This document shows, one piece after another, positions 1 through 9,061 of a stretch of 64,000 bases of DNA (its first letter is position 1; every line of letters begins with the position of its first letter). Both the position numbers and the translations under genes were made by a program. Origin of the DNA: Pseudomonas sp. Fl4BN1 (lineage in GTDB: Bacteria > Pseudomonadota > Gammaproteobacteria > Pseudomonadales > Pseudomonadaceae); contig NZ_JAAARM010000016.1 in NCBI RefSeq assembly GCF_009908285.1, positions 94,345-158,344 on the forward strand, in the 5' to 3' direction. A model generated the notes under the pieces. That model did no database searches. It had not been told where the DNA came from and was given only the letters and a program-made list of their open reading frames with translations.

Positions 1-2
1 TT

Positions 3-119
3 AACAAGTCGGTGTCGGACAAGTCCGGCAAGCGAATCTTCAAGGCCTTGAACCACAAGCCGGCGCCAGGCCCCGAAACTCTCGGAACACAGGCTGGCAA
101 CGCAGGAATGGGGCTTTAG
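3..119 (+). CDS. 3' end of an unidentified coding region (partial)
   Basis: An open frame enters from the left edge and ends at a TAG at 117-119. It encodes about 38 residues, Lys-rich at first and Gly/Pro-rich at the end. I do not recognise the family; it does not look like the C-terminus of GcvR, which often lies near dapA in Pseudomonas. The fragment is too short to decide whether it is really coding, and the 172 bp between it and dapA carries the dapA leader. Confidence 0.3.
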   Translation, partial: NKSVSDKSGKRIFKALNHKPAPGPETLGTQAGNAGMGL

Positions 120-291
120 AGATCCAACAGGCAGGCAATAACCCGGTTTACACGCTTATCAGTAGCGATCAAAGCCTGAAGGGTAGCGAAAAGCATCGCT
201 CAGGGGAATGCTCAAGGCGCGGGACTTCGCTTGTGCAAGGAACTTGGCGCCAGTACCATTACCGCTCTCTTTTTCCGGCAGGAGCGGTTGC

Positions 292-1170
292 ATGATTGCG
301 GGCAGTATGGTGGCACTGGTCACACCCATGGATGCACAGGGGAATCTCGACTGGGACAGCCTGAGCAAACTGGTGGACTTCCACCTGCAAGAGGGCACCA
401 ACGCCATCGTGGCGGTCGGCACTACAGGTGAGTCGGCCACCCTGGATGTCAACGAACACATCGAAGTGATTCGTCGGGTGGTTGCCCAGGTTGCAGGGCG
501 TATCCCGGTGATTGCCGGTACCGGTGCCAACTCGACGCGTGAAGCGATCGAACTGACCACCAACGCGAAGAACGCCGGCGCCGATGCTTGCCTGCTGGTG
601 ACCCCGTACTACAACAAGCCGACCCAGGAAGGCCTGTATCAGCATTTCCGCGCCATTGCCGAGGCCGTGGACATCCCGCAGATCCTCTACAACGTACCGG
701 GCCGCACCGCTTGCGACATGCAGGCCGAGACCGTGATTCGCCTGTCCACCGTGAAAAACATCATCGGAGTCAAGGAAGCCACCGGCGACCTGCAGCGCGC
801 CAAGGACATCTTGGCAGGCGTGAGTAGCGACTTCCTGGTGTATTCCGGCGATGACGCTACGGCGGTCGAGCTGATCCTGCTGGGTGGCAAGGGCAATATC
901 TCGGTGACTGCCAACGTAGCTCCGCGTGCCATGAGCGAGCTGTGCGCGGCAGCGATGGCCGGCGATGCGGTCAAGGCCCGAGCGATTCACCAAACATTGA
1001 TGCCGCTGAACAAGACCTTGTTCATCGAATCCAACCCTATTCCCGTGAAATGGGCCCTGCACGAAATGGGCTTGATGCCGGACGGTATCCGTCTGCCGCT
1101 CACCTGGCTCAGTGCAGCCTGTCACGAACCGCTGCGGCAGGCCATGCGCCAGTCCGGCGTCTTGGTTTAA
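292..1170 (+). CDS. dapA: 4-hydroxy-tetrahydrodipicolinate synthase
   Basis: Condenses pyruvate with aspartate semialdehyde, the first committed step of lysine and diaminopimelate synthesis; cytosolic. The 292-residue protein has the family's usual length and TIM-barrel pattern. The TTGES substrate loop is at residues 44-48, Tyr133 sits in LYNVPGRT, and the Schiff-base Lys161 is in GVKEATGD, matching E. coli numbering. The start at 292 gives the conserved N-terminus MIAGSMVAL and is preceded by CAGGAG; the frame is open further upstream but that extension is not family-like. It heads an operon, with bamC 17 bp downstream. Confidence 0.97.
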   Translation: MIAGSMVALVTPMDAQGNLDWDSLSKLVDFHLQEGTNAIVAVGTTGESATLDVNEHIEVIRRVVAQVAGRIPVIAGTGANSTREAIELTTNAKNAGADACLLVTPYYNKPTQEGLYQHFRAIAEAVDIPQILYNVPGRTACDMQAETVIRLSTVKNIIGVKEATGDLQRAKDILAGVSSDFLVYSGDDATAVELILLGGKGNISVTANVAPRAMSELCAAAMAGDAVKARAIHQTLMPLNKTLFIESNPIPVKWALHEMGLMPDGIRLPLTWLSAACHEPLRQAMRQSGVLV

Positions 1171-1187
1171 TTGAGGAAGTACAACGC

Positions 1188-2303
1188 ATGAAGCGAATGG
1201 CCGGACTTTCCGCACTTGCCTTGATTATCTCCAGCACCAGTGGCTGCGGTTGGATCTGGGGCCCGGAAGGCTACTTCCGTGACCGGGGTAGCGATTATCT
1301 ACAAGCGCAACAAACAGCACCGATGCAATTGCCGCCGGATGTTCAGACTGCCAAGCGTCTGGATCCGTTGCTGCCGATTCCGCGCAACGTAGCGGATGAC
1401 AACGTCAAGGGCGAGTACCAGGTACCGCGTCCGCAGCCGCTGTCGGCAATTGCCGATGCCAGCGATTACACCTTGCAGAAAAGCGGGGATTCCCGTTGGG
1501 TCATGGCCCAGCATCCACCGGCCGAAGTCTGGCCGGTCGCGGTGCAGTTCTTCCAGGACAACGGTTTCCGCCTGGATCAGCAGCGTCCGCAGACAGGTGA
1601 GTTCACCACCAGCTGGCAGCGTTCCGACGAGCTTTCCACTGCTGTGGCCAAGCGCCTGAGCAGTGCCGGTGTTGCCGCCGGCAGCGAGACCCGTGTGCGG
1701 GTGCGTATCGAGCCGGGCGTCCAGCGCAACACCAGCGAAGTCTACGTGGTCAGCGCCGAGCGTCCCGCCGGTAGCACTGCCGATGTGGACTTCACCAACC
1801 GTTCGCTCAACACCGGCCTGGACGCTGCGCTGGTGGATGACATGCTGGCAAGCATGAGCCGTACCTCCGAGAAGGGTGGTTCGGTTTCCCTGCTGGCGGC
1901 ACGTGATTTCGATACCCCGAGCCGGGTCAGCCTCAGCGAAGACGGCAGCGGCAACCCGGTGCTGAACCTGGGTGCCGATCTCGATCGCGCCTGGTCCAGT
2001 GTCGGCCGCGCCCTGGAGCAGGGCGAGTGGCGGGTTGAGGACATCAACCGCAGCCTGGGCCTGTATTACATCAACCTGGCGGAAAAAGCCGAGAAGAAAA
2101 ACGACGAGCCAGGCTTCTTCGGCAAGTTGTTCGGCAGCAAGCCGGCCAAGGAAGAGATCGAAGCCCGCGCCGAGCGTTATCAGGTTCGCCTGAGCAAGGT
2201 GGGTGAGAACGTACAGGTCACCGTCGAGAAGAACATCAACACCGTGGCGCCTGCCGATGTGGCGCGCAAAGTGTTGGGCGTGATTCAGGACAACCTGGGC
2301 TGA
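1188..2303 (+). CDS. bamC: Outer membrane protein assembly factor BamC (NlpB lipoprotein)
   Basis: Lipoprotein subunit of the BAM complex that inserts beta-barrel proteins into the outer membrane. The 371-residue product begins with a lipoprotein signal: MKRMAG, a hydrophobic run, then a Cys at residue 20 in the context SSTSGCG. The following segment WGPEGYFRDRGSDY is a typical BamC N-terminus. The start at 1188 follows TTGAGGAAG. Linkage to dapA is conserved in gamma-proteobacteria. The next gene starts 4 bp after its stop, so the two are probably co-transcribed. Confidence 0.95.
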   Translation: MKRMAGLSALALIISSTSGCGWIWGPEGYFRDRGSDYLQAQQTAPMQLPPDVQTAKRLDPLLPIPRNVADDNVKGEYQVPRPQPLSAIADASDYTLQKSGDSRWVMAQHPPAEVWPVAVQFFQDNGFRLDQQRPQTGEFTTSWQRSDELSTAVAKRLSSAGVAAGSETRVRVRIEPGVQRNTSEVYVVSAERPAGSTADVDFTNRSLNTGLDAALVDDMLASMSRTSEKGGSVSLLAARDFDTPSRVSLSEDGSGNPVLNLGADLDRAWSSVGRALEQGEWRVEDINRSLGLYYINLAEKAEKKNDEPGFFGKLFGSKPAKEEIEARAERYQVRLSKVGENVQVTVEKNINTVAPADVARKVLGVIQDNLG

Positions 2304-2307
2304 TCAG

Positions 2308-3066
2308 ATGCGTTTTGCCGTTCTCGGCAGTGGTAGCCAAGGGAATGGCACGCTGATCGCCAGTGCTGACACTTACGTTTTGGTGGATTGTGGTTTCTCC
2401 TTGCGGGAAACCGAGCGGCGCCTGCTGCGCCTGGGAGTCGATCCCGCACAGCTGAGCGCCATCCTGGTGACCCACGAACATGCCGACCACGTGCATGGCG
2501 TGGGTTTGCTGTCTCGGCGCTACAATCTACCGGTCTACCTCAGCCAGGGTACTTTGCGCGGGATGCGCAAGCCCGTGGAGCCCACAGGGTTTGTCAGCGC
2601 TGGTGAGTCATTGCAGATCGGCGCTTTGTGCATCGATGTGATTGCCGTTGCCCACGATGCCCAGGAGCCTACGCAGTTTGTCTTCAGCGATGGTCAGCGC
2701 CGTTTCGGCCTGCTGACCGACCTGGGTTCCTACTGTGCTGGTGTGCTGGACGGTTACCGTGGGCTGGACGCCTTGATGATCGAGGCCAATCACTGCCGCG
2801 ACCGGCTGGCTCGTGGTCATTACCCGTACTTTCTCAAGCAGCGGGTTGGCGGCGATCAAGGACATTTGAACAACCATCAGGCCGCAAGCCTGGTGGCCGA
2901 ATTGGGATGGCAGGACCTGCAGCATCTGGTCCTGGCCCATCTGAGCAGCAAGAACAACCTGCCGCAGCTGGCCCGGCAATGTTTTGTCGACACCCTTGGG
3001 TGCGACCCGGACTGGCTGCAACTGGCCGATCAAGATTCAGGGCTCGACTGGCGTCACATCGCCTAG
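2308..3066 (+). CDS. MBL-fold metallo-hydrolase (YycJ/WalJ-like)
   Basis: Metallo-beta-lactamase-fold phosphodiesterase-type enzyme of 252 residues. The N-terminus FAVLGSGSQGNGTLI is typical of the YycJ/WalJ subgroup, and the metal-binding motif THEHADH lies at residues 55-61. Further ligands are likely the His in VAHDAQEP, the Asp in LLTDLG and the C-terminal HLSSKNN. The gene lies between bamC and purC with gaps of 4 and 28 bp, an arrangement seen in other pseudomonads. Its substrate is not known from sequence; relatives have been linked to DNA or RNA processing. Confidence 0.88.
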   Translation: MRFAVLGSGSQGNGTLIASADTYVLVDCGFSLRETERRLLRLGVDPAQLSAILVTHEHADHVHGVGLLSRRYNLPVYLSQGTLRGMRKPVEPTGFVSAGESLQIGALCIDVIAVAHDAQEPTQFVFSDGQRRFGLLTDLGSYCAGVLDGYRGLDALMIEANHCRDRLARGHYPYFLKQRVGGDQGHLNNHQAASLVAELGWQDLQHLVLAHLSSKNNLPQLARQCFVDTLGCDPDWLQLADQDSGLDWRHIA

Positions 3067-3094
3067 CCCACCTACTTAGCAAGCGGAGCCCATC

Positions 3095-3808
3095 ATGGAA
3101 AAACGTGAAGAACTCTACCGCGGCAAAGCCAAATCGGTTTACAAGACTGATGACGCCGACCGCTTGATCCTGCTGTTTCGCAACGACACCTCGGCGTTCG
3201 ACGGCAAGCGCATCGAGCAGCTGGACCGCAAGGGGATGGTGAACAACAAGTTCAACGCCTTCATCATGCAGAAACTCGAAGCCGCCGGCGTGCCGACCCA
3301 GTTCGACAAGCTGCTGGGCGACAACGAATGCCTGGTGAAGAAGCTCGACATGATCCCGGTCGAATGCGTCGTGCGTAACTACGCTGCCGGCAGCCTGGTC
3401 AAGCGCTTGGGTGTGGAAGAGGGCATGAAACTCAACCCCTACACCTTCGAGCTGTTCCTCAAGGACGACGCCAAGGGCGACCCGTTCATCAACGAATCCC
3501 ACGTGGTGGCATTCGGCTGGGGCACTGCCGAGCAACTGGTACGCATGAAAGAGTTGTCGCTCAAGGTCAACGAGGTCCTCAGCAAGCTGTTCGACGATGC
3601 CGGCCTGCTGCTGGTGGACTTCAAGCTGGAGTTCGGTGTGTTCAGCGACGGCTCCATCGTCCTGGGTGACGAGTTCAGCCCGGACGGCTGCCGTCTGTGG
3701 GACAAGGCTACCAAGAAGAAAATGGACAAGGACCGCTTCCGCCAGGGCCTCGGTGATGTGATCGAAGCCTACGAAGAAGTCGCCCAACGCCTCGGCGTAC
3801 CGCTGTAA
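3095..3808 (+). CDS. purC: Phosphoribosylaminoimidazole-succinocarboxamide synthase
   Basis: SAICAR synthase of de novo purine synthesis: ligates CAIR with aspartate using ATP. The 237 residues equal the E. coli length. Motifs seen are the N-terminal YRGKAKSVY loop, the VECVVRNYAAGS nucleotide/substrate segment, and VLGDEFSPDGCRLWD near the C-terminus. The start at 3095 is preceded by AAGCGGAG. It is the last gene of the dapA operon, followed by tRNA-Ser; I saw no terminator hairpin between purC and the tRNA. Confidence 0.97.
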   Translation: MEKREELYRGKAKSVYKTDDADRLILLFRNDTSAFDGKRIEQLDRKGMVNNKFNAFIMQKLEAAGVPTQFDKLLGDNECLVKKLDMIPVECVVRNYAAGSLVKRLGVEEGMKLNPYTFELFLKDDAKGDPFINESHVVAFGWGTAEQLVRMKELSLKVNEVLSKLFDDAGLLLVDFKLEFGVFSDGSIVLGDEFSPDGCRLWDKATKKKMDKDRFRQGLGDVIEAYEEVAQRLGVPL

Positions 3809-3852
3809 TCGACGCAAGCATCTGATAGCACGGAAAAAAATTGCTCGGGGGC

Positions 3853-3881
3853 TTCGCATCCGGCAAAGGTGCTGTTATGAT
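3853..3881 (+). promoter_or_regulatory. Putative sigma-70 promoter for tRNA-Ser
   Basis: TTCGCA (3853-3858) and TATGAT (3876-3881) are separated by 17 bp. A GC-rich discriminator, GCGCGCC, follows, as is usual for stringently controlled stable-RNA promoters. The tRNA begins 10 bp after the -10 element. The -35 box matches consensus at only four of six positions. Confidence 0.5.
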
Positions 3882-3891
3882 GCGCGCCGTT

Positions 3892-3981
3892 GGAGAGATG
3901 CCAGAGTGGCCGAATGGGACGGATTCGAAATCCGTTGTACCTTCACCGGTACCTAGGGTTCGAATCCCTATCTCTCCGCCA
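3892..3981 (+). tRNA. tRNA-Ser (anticodon CGA)
   Basis: A 90-nt class II tRNA. The acceptor stem GGAGAGA pairs with TCTCTCC, and the 3' CCA is encoded. The anticodon arm is ACGGA / loop TTCGAAA / TCCGT with anticodon CGA at 3926-3928, reading UCG serine codons. A long variable arm follows, then the T-arm with GGTTCGAATCC. It is followed directly by a factor-independent terminator. Confidence 0.96.
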
Positions 3982-3997
3982 TTATTGAACAAGACTA

Positions 3998-4034
3998 AGC
4001 CCCTGTAATCGTTGAAGATTACAGGGGCTTTTTC
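3998..4034 (+). terminator. Factor-independent terminator after tRNA-Ser
   Basis: A 13-bp perfect stem pairs AGCCCCTGTAATC (3998-4010) with GATTACAGGGGCT (4017-4029) across a 6-nt loop and runs into a T tract. It ends the tRNA transcript and possibly read-through from purC. Confidence 0.92.
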
Positions 4035-4360
4035 GTTTCTGTGATATTTGTTCGGGCATTTTTTGGGCAAAAAGAGTGCTGCTCTGGTCCGCCCGGCCCC
4101 CGAGCATTTTCGATACGTTACCCGCCATGCTCTTGGCGTCCTTGGGTATTCAGCGCCCGTGGTGCTTGCTGATGATCATGGTGGCGGGTAAGCCATGGCA
4201 TTACTCGGCACCGCAAGTTCCTGCGTCCTATAGAGAGCAGGCGATCTGCATGGTTTTTTCATCTTCTCTGGTTTCGAGCCGGATGCCGGAAGTAGTGGCG
4301 GGAGGAGGCGATGCCGGCAGGTATCCTGTCCTTCAAGTTTGCTGACAAGATACGCCAACG
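4035..4360. other. 326-bp stretch with no recognisable gene
   Basis: This lies between the tRNA terminator and the 3' end of the MFS gene. An 89-codon frame on the plus strand (4076-4345) has no feature I recognise and a composition typical of non-coding sequence here. tRNA 3' ends are common integration sites, so an integrase remnant was looked for on both strands; none could be supported. Confidence 0.5.
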
Positions 4361-5584
4361 TCATTTGAAGGCCGCAAGCAGTGGTGTTGATGTTCTGGCT
4401 CTTGCCAGGTACCACTCCTGCATCAGGGTCAGTACGACGGTCAGGCTCATGAAGGTCACGCTGGCCCAGAAGATGGCCGTGGGGTGCCCTTGGTCCAGCA
4501 TCCAACCGAAGCCGATGGGCCCGATTGCGCCACCGATGTTGAAACCGGTGGAGACGATGCCGAAGGTTTTGCCTTCAGCCCCTTTGGGCGATGCCGCCCG
4601 CACTAGCATGTCGCGCGAGGGTGCGATCAAGCCCGTCAGAAACCCGGTGGCGCCAAGAGCGATGATCAGTGCCAGTTCGCTCAAGCTGGTCGTGGCAACA
4701 ATGGCTGTCAATACGGCGGCCAGTGCAAAAGCAGTGGCCGCAACCACCCCATGGCGCTGGGTACGATCGGCCAGCGCACCACCGGCCAGTACGCCAAAAG
4801 CGCTGGCAAACAGGAACGCCGTCAGCGCCGAATTGGCCCAGGGCAACGTCGCACCTTGCCCTTGCATCAAGGCGGCGACAGAGAATTTCTCAATCGCACT
4901 GGTGCTCAGGTTCAACAGCACGAACAGCAAGGTCAGGCTCAGGATCATCGGCGAGAGCAGTGACAGCCGTCGGGTGCTGGCGATATTGAGTACAGGCTCT
5001 GGTGCGCGGCGCACGTGGACAACCCGTGCCAGCCCCGAACCGGGTATCAACAACAGCCCCAGCGCGACAAAACCTACCAGCGCAGCGCCAACGAATGCGA
5101 GCCTCGGGTCGCTCGCGGTGGCAATTCCCAGCAGAAACACCGGAGCAATGGCGGCGCCCAGAAACCCGGCAAAGGTATGGACAGAGAATGCCTTGCCGAT
5201 GTGGGCCGGATTGATCTCTTGAGAGAGCAACGCATAGTCGGCCGGGTGGTAGACGGCGTTGGCAACCCCGGCCAACGCCATGCCAATCAGTAAACAGCCG
5301 TAGCTTGGGAATAGTGCGATCAGCAGGAAACTGATGCTGCCCAGGGCAACCCCGGCGATCAGCAAGCGCCTGGCCCCGTAGTGATCGACGACAAAGCCCA
5401 TGGGGGCCTGCACCAGTGCCGTGACGATATTGAAGACGCTCAGGGCCAGGCCCAGTTCCACATAACCCACGTCAAAAAAAACCGGCAGCACGGGAAACAG
5501 GGCCGCCAGCACCATGATGTGCAAGTGACTGACAAAGTGCGCCGTTGCTACCTGAGGAAGCAGTCCGACATGAACAATTGACAT
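4361..5584 (-). CDS. MFS transporter
   Basis: Inner-membrane secondary transporter of the major facilitator superfamily. The 407 residues form about 12 hydrophobic segments. The loop-2 motif is VDHYGARRLLIAG, and the N-terminus with HFVSHLHIMVLAALFPVL recalls the fosmidomycin-resistance (FSR) type. The substrate cannot be told. It is a lone gene on the minus strand, convergent with the tRNA and separated from the next gene by 371 bp. The start at 5584 (MSIVHVG) leaves only a short N-terminus before the first membrane helix. Confidence 0.85.
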   Translation of the reverse strand: MSIVHVGLLPQVATAHFVSHLHIMVLAALFPVLPVFFDVGYVELGLALSVFNIVTALVQAPMGFVVDHYGARRLLIAGVALGSISFLLIALFPSYGCLLIGMALAGVANAVYHPADYALLSQEINPAHIGKAFSVHTFAGFLGAAIAPVFLLGIATASDPRLAFVGAALVGFVALGLLLIPGSGLARVVHVRRAPEPVLNIASTRRLSLLSPMILSLTLLFVLLNLSTSAIEKFSVAALMQGQGATLPWANSALTAFLFASAFGVLAGGALADRTQRHGVVAATAFALAAVLTAIVATTSLSELALIIALGATGFLTGLIAPSRDMLVRAASPKGAEGKTFGIVSTGFNIGGAIGPIGFGWMLDQGHPTAIFWASVTFMSLTVVLTLMQEWYLARARTSTPLLAAFK

Positions 5585-5955
5585 GGATAAACCTGTTCGA
5601 TGAGCGTCAACGCTCTGGCAAGAAGTATTTTGCTAAACCGGCTGAGTCGTTGCCTGTCGGCGGTAGAAAAATACAGGGGCGGGCCAGCTCGGCGCTGATC
5701 TTAAGCACCTCATGCTCTTGCGTGATAGTCCATTGCTGGCGATGTAAACAGACCACTTTGGTCAGTGGCCGGAGTGACGCACATACGCCGAGGCAGCGCT
5801 GCGCTCGCTCATTTGGATGGGCAGGCACTGCCGGTTGTCTCTGCCGTTAATTTGCACCAGGCGAACCGGGCGACATGATCCTTGTGTGGATTGCCGCCCA
5901 GGCACAACGCCTGTTGCTGAGCTATGCCCCGAGCTACCGGCTGCCAGACCTTGCC
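5585..5955. other. 371-bp intergenic region, no gene supported
   Basis: It lies between the start of the MFS gene and the 3' end of the MocR gene, both on the minus strand, so it must hold the MFS promoter. A 73-codon minus-strand frame (5607-5828) resembles no family I know and has atypical composition. No strong hairpin or repeat stood out. Confidence 0.5.
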
Positions 5956-7455
5956 CTAGCGAGTTTTCAGTGCATTGGCCAGGCGCAGCATGGCCGCTTC
6001 GATTTCATGAGCGGTCAAAGACGAGTAACCCAATAACCAGCCTTGTTTCTTCTCCTCGCCGGCGTACAAGTGGCTCAGGCCGGAAAGTTGCACGCCGGCG
6101 CTGGCTGCTTGGCGGATGGTTTTTTCTTCAGACCAGCCATCGTGCAGCAGGCAGGGAATTTGTAGTCCGCCGGGAGGGCGCAAGGCAGTGACGATGCCGT
6201 CCAGGTGCTTGCCGATCGCGTCGAGCATGATGGTTCGGCGCCCGGCATACAGCTTGCGCATGGCCCGGACATGGGCGTTGTAATGGCCGTCCTCCATAAA
6301 GCGCGCCAGGGTCAGTTGCAAGATTTGTGGCGTGTGGCCGTCCATCATGCTGCGCGCGTAGGTGAAGGCTTTGATCAACTCGTGAGGCAGTACCATGTAG
6401 CCCATTCGCAACCCAGGATAGAGGGTCTTGCTGAAGGTGCCGATGTAGAGCGTACGCTGGTACTTGTCCAGGCCCTGTACACAGGCGGTCGGTTGCCCGT
6501 CGTAGTGGAACTCGCTGTCGTAGTCGTCTTCGATGACCCACTTGCCCTTCTGCGCTGCCCAGTTGATCAACTCAAGACGACGTTCCAGCGGCAAGGTCGC
6601 GCCGGTGGGGTATTGATGAGACGGCGTGACATAGACGCAATTGGCGCCGCTGCGGTCGGCATACAGCAGGTCGGTGCGTATGCCCAGTTCATCGACATCG
6701 ATGGGCAGAACCTTGGTCTCGGCGGTCTGAAAGGCCTTCTTGGCGCCGTAGTAGCCCGGGTTTTCCAGCAGAATCGGTTTGCCGACATCCACCAACAACT
6801 GGGCACACAGAAAAAGGGCCTGGCGCGTGCTGCTCAACACCATGATCTGGTCGGGGGAGCATTTGGCCCCGCGCTCAAGGTTCAAGTAGGTGGCAATCGC
6901 CTTGCGCAGCGGCTCGGCTCCTTGCGGGTCACCGTGCAACAGCACGTTGGCGCGATAGTCCTTCAAGACCTGGCGTTGCAGGCGCTCCCAGACATCGGTG
7001 GGAAAGCTGCGGGTTTCCGGCAGGCCGGTGGCAAATGCCTTGATCACCTGCTGATCGTTCACACCGCCACTGTCGAAGATCATCCGCCCGCGCTGGCTCA
7101 AGCCCGCCCCCGGTGCTGCCTGGCTGCTTTTGACCTCTTGCGCCTTGATGCGGCGGCGTGCCGCGCCTCGCAATTCGGTTCCCACCGTTTCGCAGACATA
7201 GCTGCCGGCCCCTTCGCGCCGCACGATAAAACCGTCCCGATGCAGCTGCACATAGGCGTTCTCCACGGTGTCACGGGCAACGCCGAGTGACTTGGCCAGC
7301 ACCCGAGTCGCGGGCAGCTTCAAACCGGGGTCCAGGGCGCCGTCGAGGATCAGCTCACGCAGTGCGCGCTGAATCCGCTGGTGCAGATCCAGCAACTGAA
7401 ACTCAACATCGTTGAGGCGCATTTTCAGCGTTTCCAGCTCGAACGTTTTCGCCAT
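5956..7455 (-). CDS. MocR-family transcriptional regulator (GntR HTH + aminotransferase-like domain)
   Basis: A 499-residue PLP-binding regulator. Residues about 20-88 form a GntR winged helix (LPATRVLAKSLGVARDTV, then GFIVRREGAGSYV). The rest is a fold-type I aminotransferase domain with DYDSEF at 311-316 and PLP-lysine Lys343 in GTFSKTLYPGLR. Such proteins (GabR, PdxR, TauR) usually control a divergent amino-acid or B6 gene, using PLP or its aldimine as effector. Here the divergent genes are a BenE-like transporter, a YggS-like PLP protein, glyA and lysE. It therefore probably regulates that operon. Confidence 0.9.
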   Translation of the reverse strand: MAKTFELETLKMRLNDVEFQLLDLHQRIQRALRELILDGALDPGLKLPATRVLAKSLGVARDTVENAYVQLHRDGFIVRREGAGSYVCETVGTELRGAARRRIKAQEVKSSQAAPGAGLSQRGRMIFDSGGVNDQQVIKAFATGLPETRSFPTDVWERLQRQVLKDYRANVLLHGDPQGAEPLRKAIATYLNLERGAKCSPDQIMVLSSTRQALFLCAQLLVDVGKPILLENPGYYGAKKAFQTAETKVLPIDVDELGIRTDLLYADRSGANCVYVTPSHQYPTGATLPLERRLELINWAAQKGKWVIEDDYDSEFHYDGQPTACVQGLDKYQRTLYIGTFSKTLYPGLRMGYMVLPHELIKAFTYARSMMDGHTPQILQLTLARFMEDGHYNAHVRAMRKLYAGRRTIMLDAIGKHLDGIVTALRPPGGLQIPCLLHDGWSEEKTIRQAASAGVQLSGLSHLYAGEEKKQGWLLGYSSLTAHEIEAAMLRLANALKTR

Positions 7456-7810
7456 GCGGTCTGCCTTACTTTAATAAATTGGCCTGCAAAGGCAGTCCAG
7501 TCTATCCGTAGAATTCACTCCTCGTCATTGCCTTTGTGCCGGGCGAGCAGGCGTGTTGCCAGCGATTTTGAACAGGGCTTAGTCAGCTATGGCCAGCTCA
7601 CGCTGGCGGCTGTCGAGGTGTCGAGCAACTTCATGAAGGGTTTTGTCCGCATGCATGGCTGAGACAGGGAACGCTTCAGTCGCCGCCGACGGTTCGGAAA
7701 GTGGTCTGGTTACCTATGAAAACGTGCCGAGGAAAAACACGCCATTTCAGCCTTATAAATTCCCCCTGATCCGAGGCCAAACACCTCGTTTTGCAAGGAG
7801 CAAAGCCATC
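7456..7810. promoter_or_regulatory. Divergent promoter region, MocR gene / benE-yggS-glyA-lysE
   Basis: A 355-bp region between divergent starts, where MocR operators would be expected. I could not identify convincing direct repeats by eye. The frame upstream of benE is open back to about 7643 but has no transporter-like sequence and no better ribosome site, so I treat it as leader. AAGGAG just upstream of 7811 is the benE ribosome site. Confidence 0.45.
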
Positions 7811-9061
7811 ATGTCTTCTTCAGTATCCCCATCGGCCCTGCGTCTAGGCGACCTTGTGCATCCGGTAATCGCCGGTCTGATTTCAGTCATCGTCAACTAT
7901 GGCGGCACGTTCATCCTGGTCTTTCAGGCCGCCAAGGTCGCCGGGCTCAGCCCAGAGCTGACGGCGTCGTGGGTATGGTCGGTGTCGATTGGCGTGGGTA
8001 TTACCGGGCTGTTTCTGAGTTGGGTGAGCCGTGAGCCGATCATTACTGCCTGGTCGACACCCGCCGCGGCCTTTCTGGTCGTTGCGCTGTCCACCACGCC
8101 TTACGTCGAGGCAGTGGGTGCGTACATCATTTCGGCTGTCGCCTTCGTGCTGCTGGGGTTGTCCGGTTGCTTCGAAAAAGTCATCCGCCTGATTCCCCCT
8201 GGCGTGGCTGCGGGCCTGCTGGCCGGTATCCTGCTGCAGTTCGGTATCGGCGCGTTTGCTGGCATGAGTATTGACCCGGTATTGGTCGGGGCGCTGGTTG
8301 CCGCTTACGTTGTGCTCAAGCGCTTTACCGCGCGCTACGCGGTGGTGGGCATTCTGGTGCTGGGGCTGGGGTTTCTTCTGACGCAGGGCCGTGTGGATCT
8401 TTCGGGGTTGGCGCTGCAATTCGCGGCACCGGTATTCACCCGGCCTGAGTTCTCGATCAATGCGTTGCTCAGCGTGGCGCTGCCGCTGTTTCTGATCACA
8501 CTCACCGGCCAGTACATGCCGGGCATGCTGGTGCTGCGCAACGATGGCTTCAGCACCAGCGCCAACCCGATCCTGACAGTCACAGGGCTGGGCTCCGTGC
8601 TGATGGCGCCCTTCGGTTCCCATGCCTTCAACGTCGCAGCCATCACGGCGGCCATCTGCACCGGCAAGGAAGCCGCGGAGGATCCGTCCAAGCGCTGGAT
8701 CGCCGGGGTCGCCGCAGGCGTGTTCTACATCCTCGTGGGGATTTTCGGGGTAACCCTCGCCGCGGTGTTCATGGCGCTCCCGGCCACCTTCATTACGACG
8801 CTGGCGGGGCTAGCCCTGCTCGGCACTATCGGCACCAGCCTGGCCAGCGCCATGGCTGAGGTCAAATCCCGCGAAGCCTCGCTGATCACTTTTCTGGCAT
8901 CCGCCGCGAACATCACCTTGCTGGGGATCGGTGGGGCGTTCTGGGGCTTGCTGATCGGCCTGGCGGCCTACGCCTTGCTCAATGGCCGCTTGCCGACTCG
9001 CAAGGCGGAGATCATTCCGGCAGCCGATGCTGTTGTGAAAACCCAAGGAACCCGCCACTGA
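7811..9061 (+). CDS. BenE-family benzoate/H+ symporter-like transporter
   Basis: A 416-residue inner-membrane protein with 11-12 hydrophobic helices. The N-terminal GDLVHPVIAGLISVIVNYGG, the SREPIITAWSTPAAAFLV segment and the later LPLFLITLTGQYMPGM and PFGSHAFNVAAITAAICTG are typical of the BenE family, named for benzoate uptake. The neighbours here are PLP and one-carbon genes rather than ben or cat genes, so the natural substrate may be an amino acid or another small carboxylate. The start at 7811 is set by AAGGAG 11 bp upstream. Its stop overlaps the next start by 1 bp. Confidence 0.88.
   Translation: MSSSVSPSALRLGDLVHPVIAGLISVIVNYGGTFILVFQAAKVAGLSPELTASWVWSVSIGVGITGLFLSWVSREPIITAWSTPAAAFLVVALSTTPYVEAVGAYIISAVAFVLLGLSGCFEKVIRLIPPGVAAGLLAGILLQFGIGAFAGMSIDPVLVGALVAAYVVLKRFTARYAVVGILVLGLGFLLTQGRVDLSGLALQFAAPVFTRPEFSINALLSVALPLFLITLTGQYMPGMLVLRNDGFSTSANPILTVTGLGSVLMAPFGSHAFNVAAITAAICTGKEAAEDPSKRWIAGVAAGVFYILVGIFGVTLAAVFMALPATFITTLAGLALLGTIGTSLASAMAEVKSREASLITFLASAANITLLGIGGAFWGLLIGLAAYALLNGRLPTRKAEIIPAADAVVKTQGTRH

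Noticed and set aside
5607..5828. A 73-codon minus-strand frame in the gap before the MFS gene
   Set aside because: No recognisable similarity and no clear ribosome site; it may be chance.
7643..7810. A 56-codon upstream extension of the BenE-like gene
   Set aside because: No membrane or conserved sequence, and a strong ribosome site precedes the ATG at 7811.
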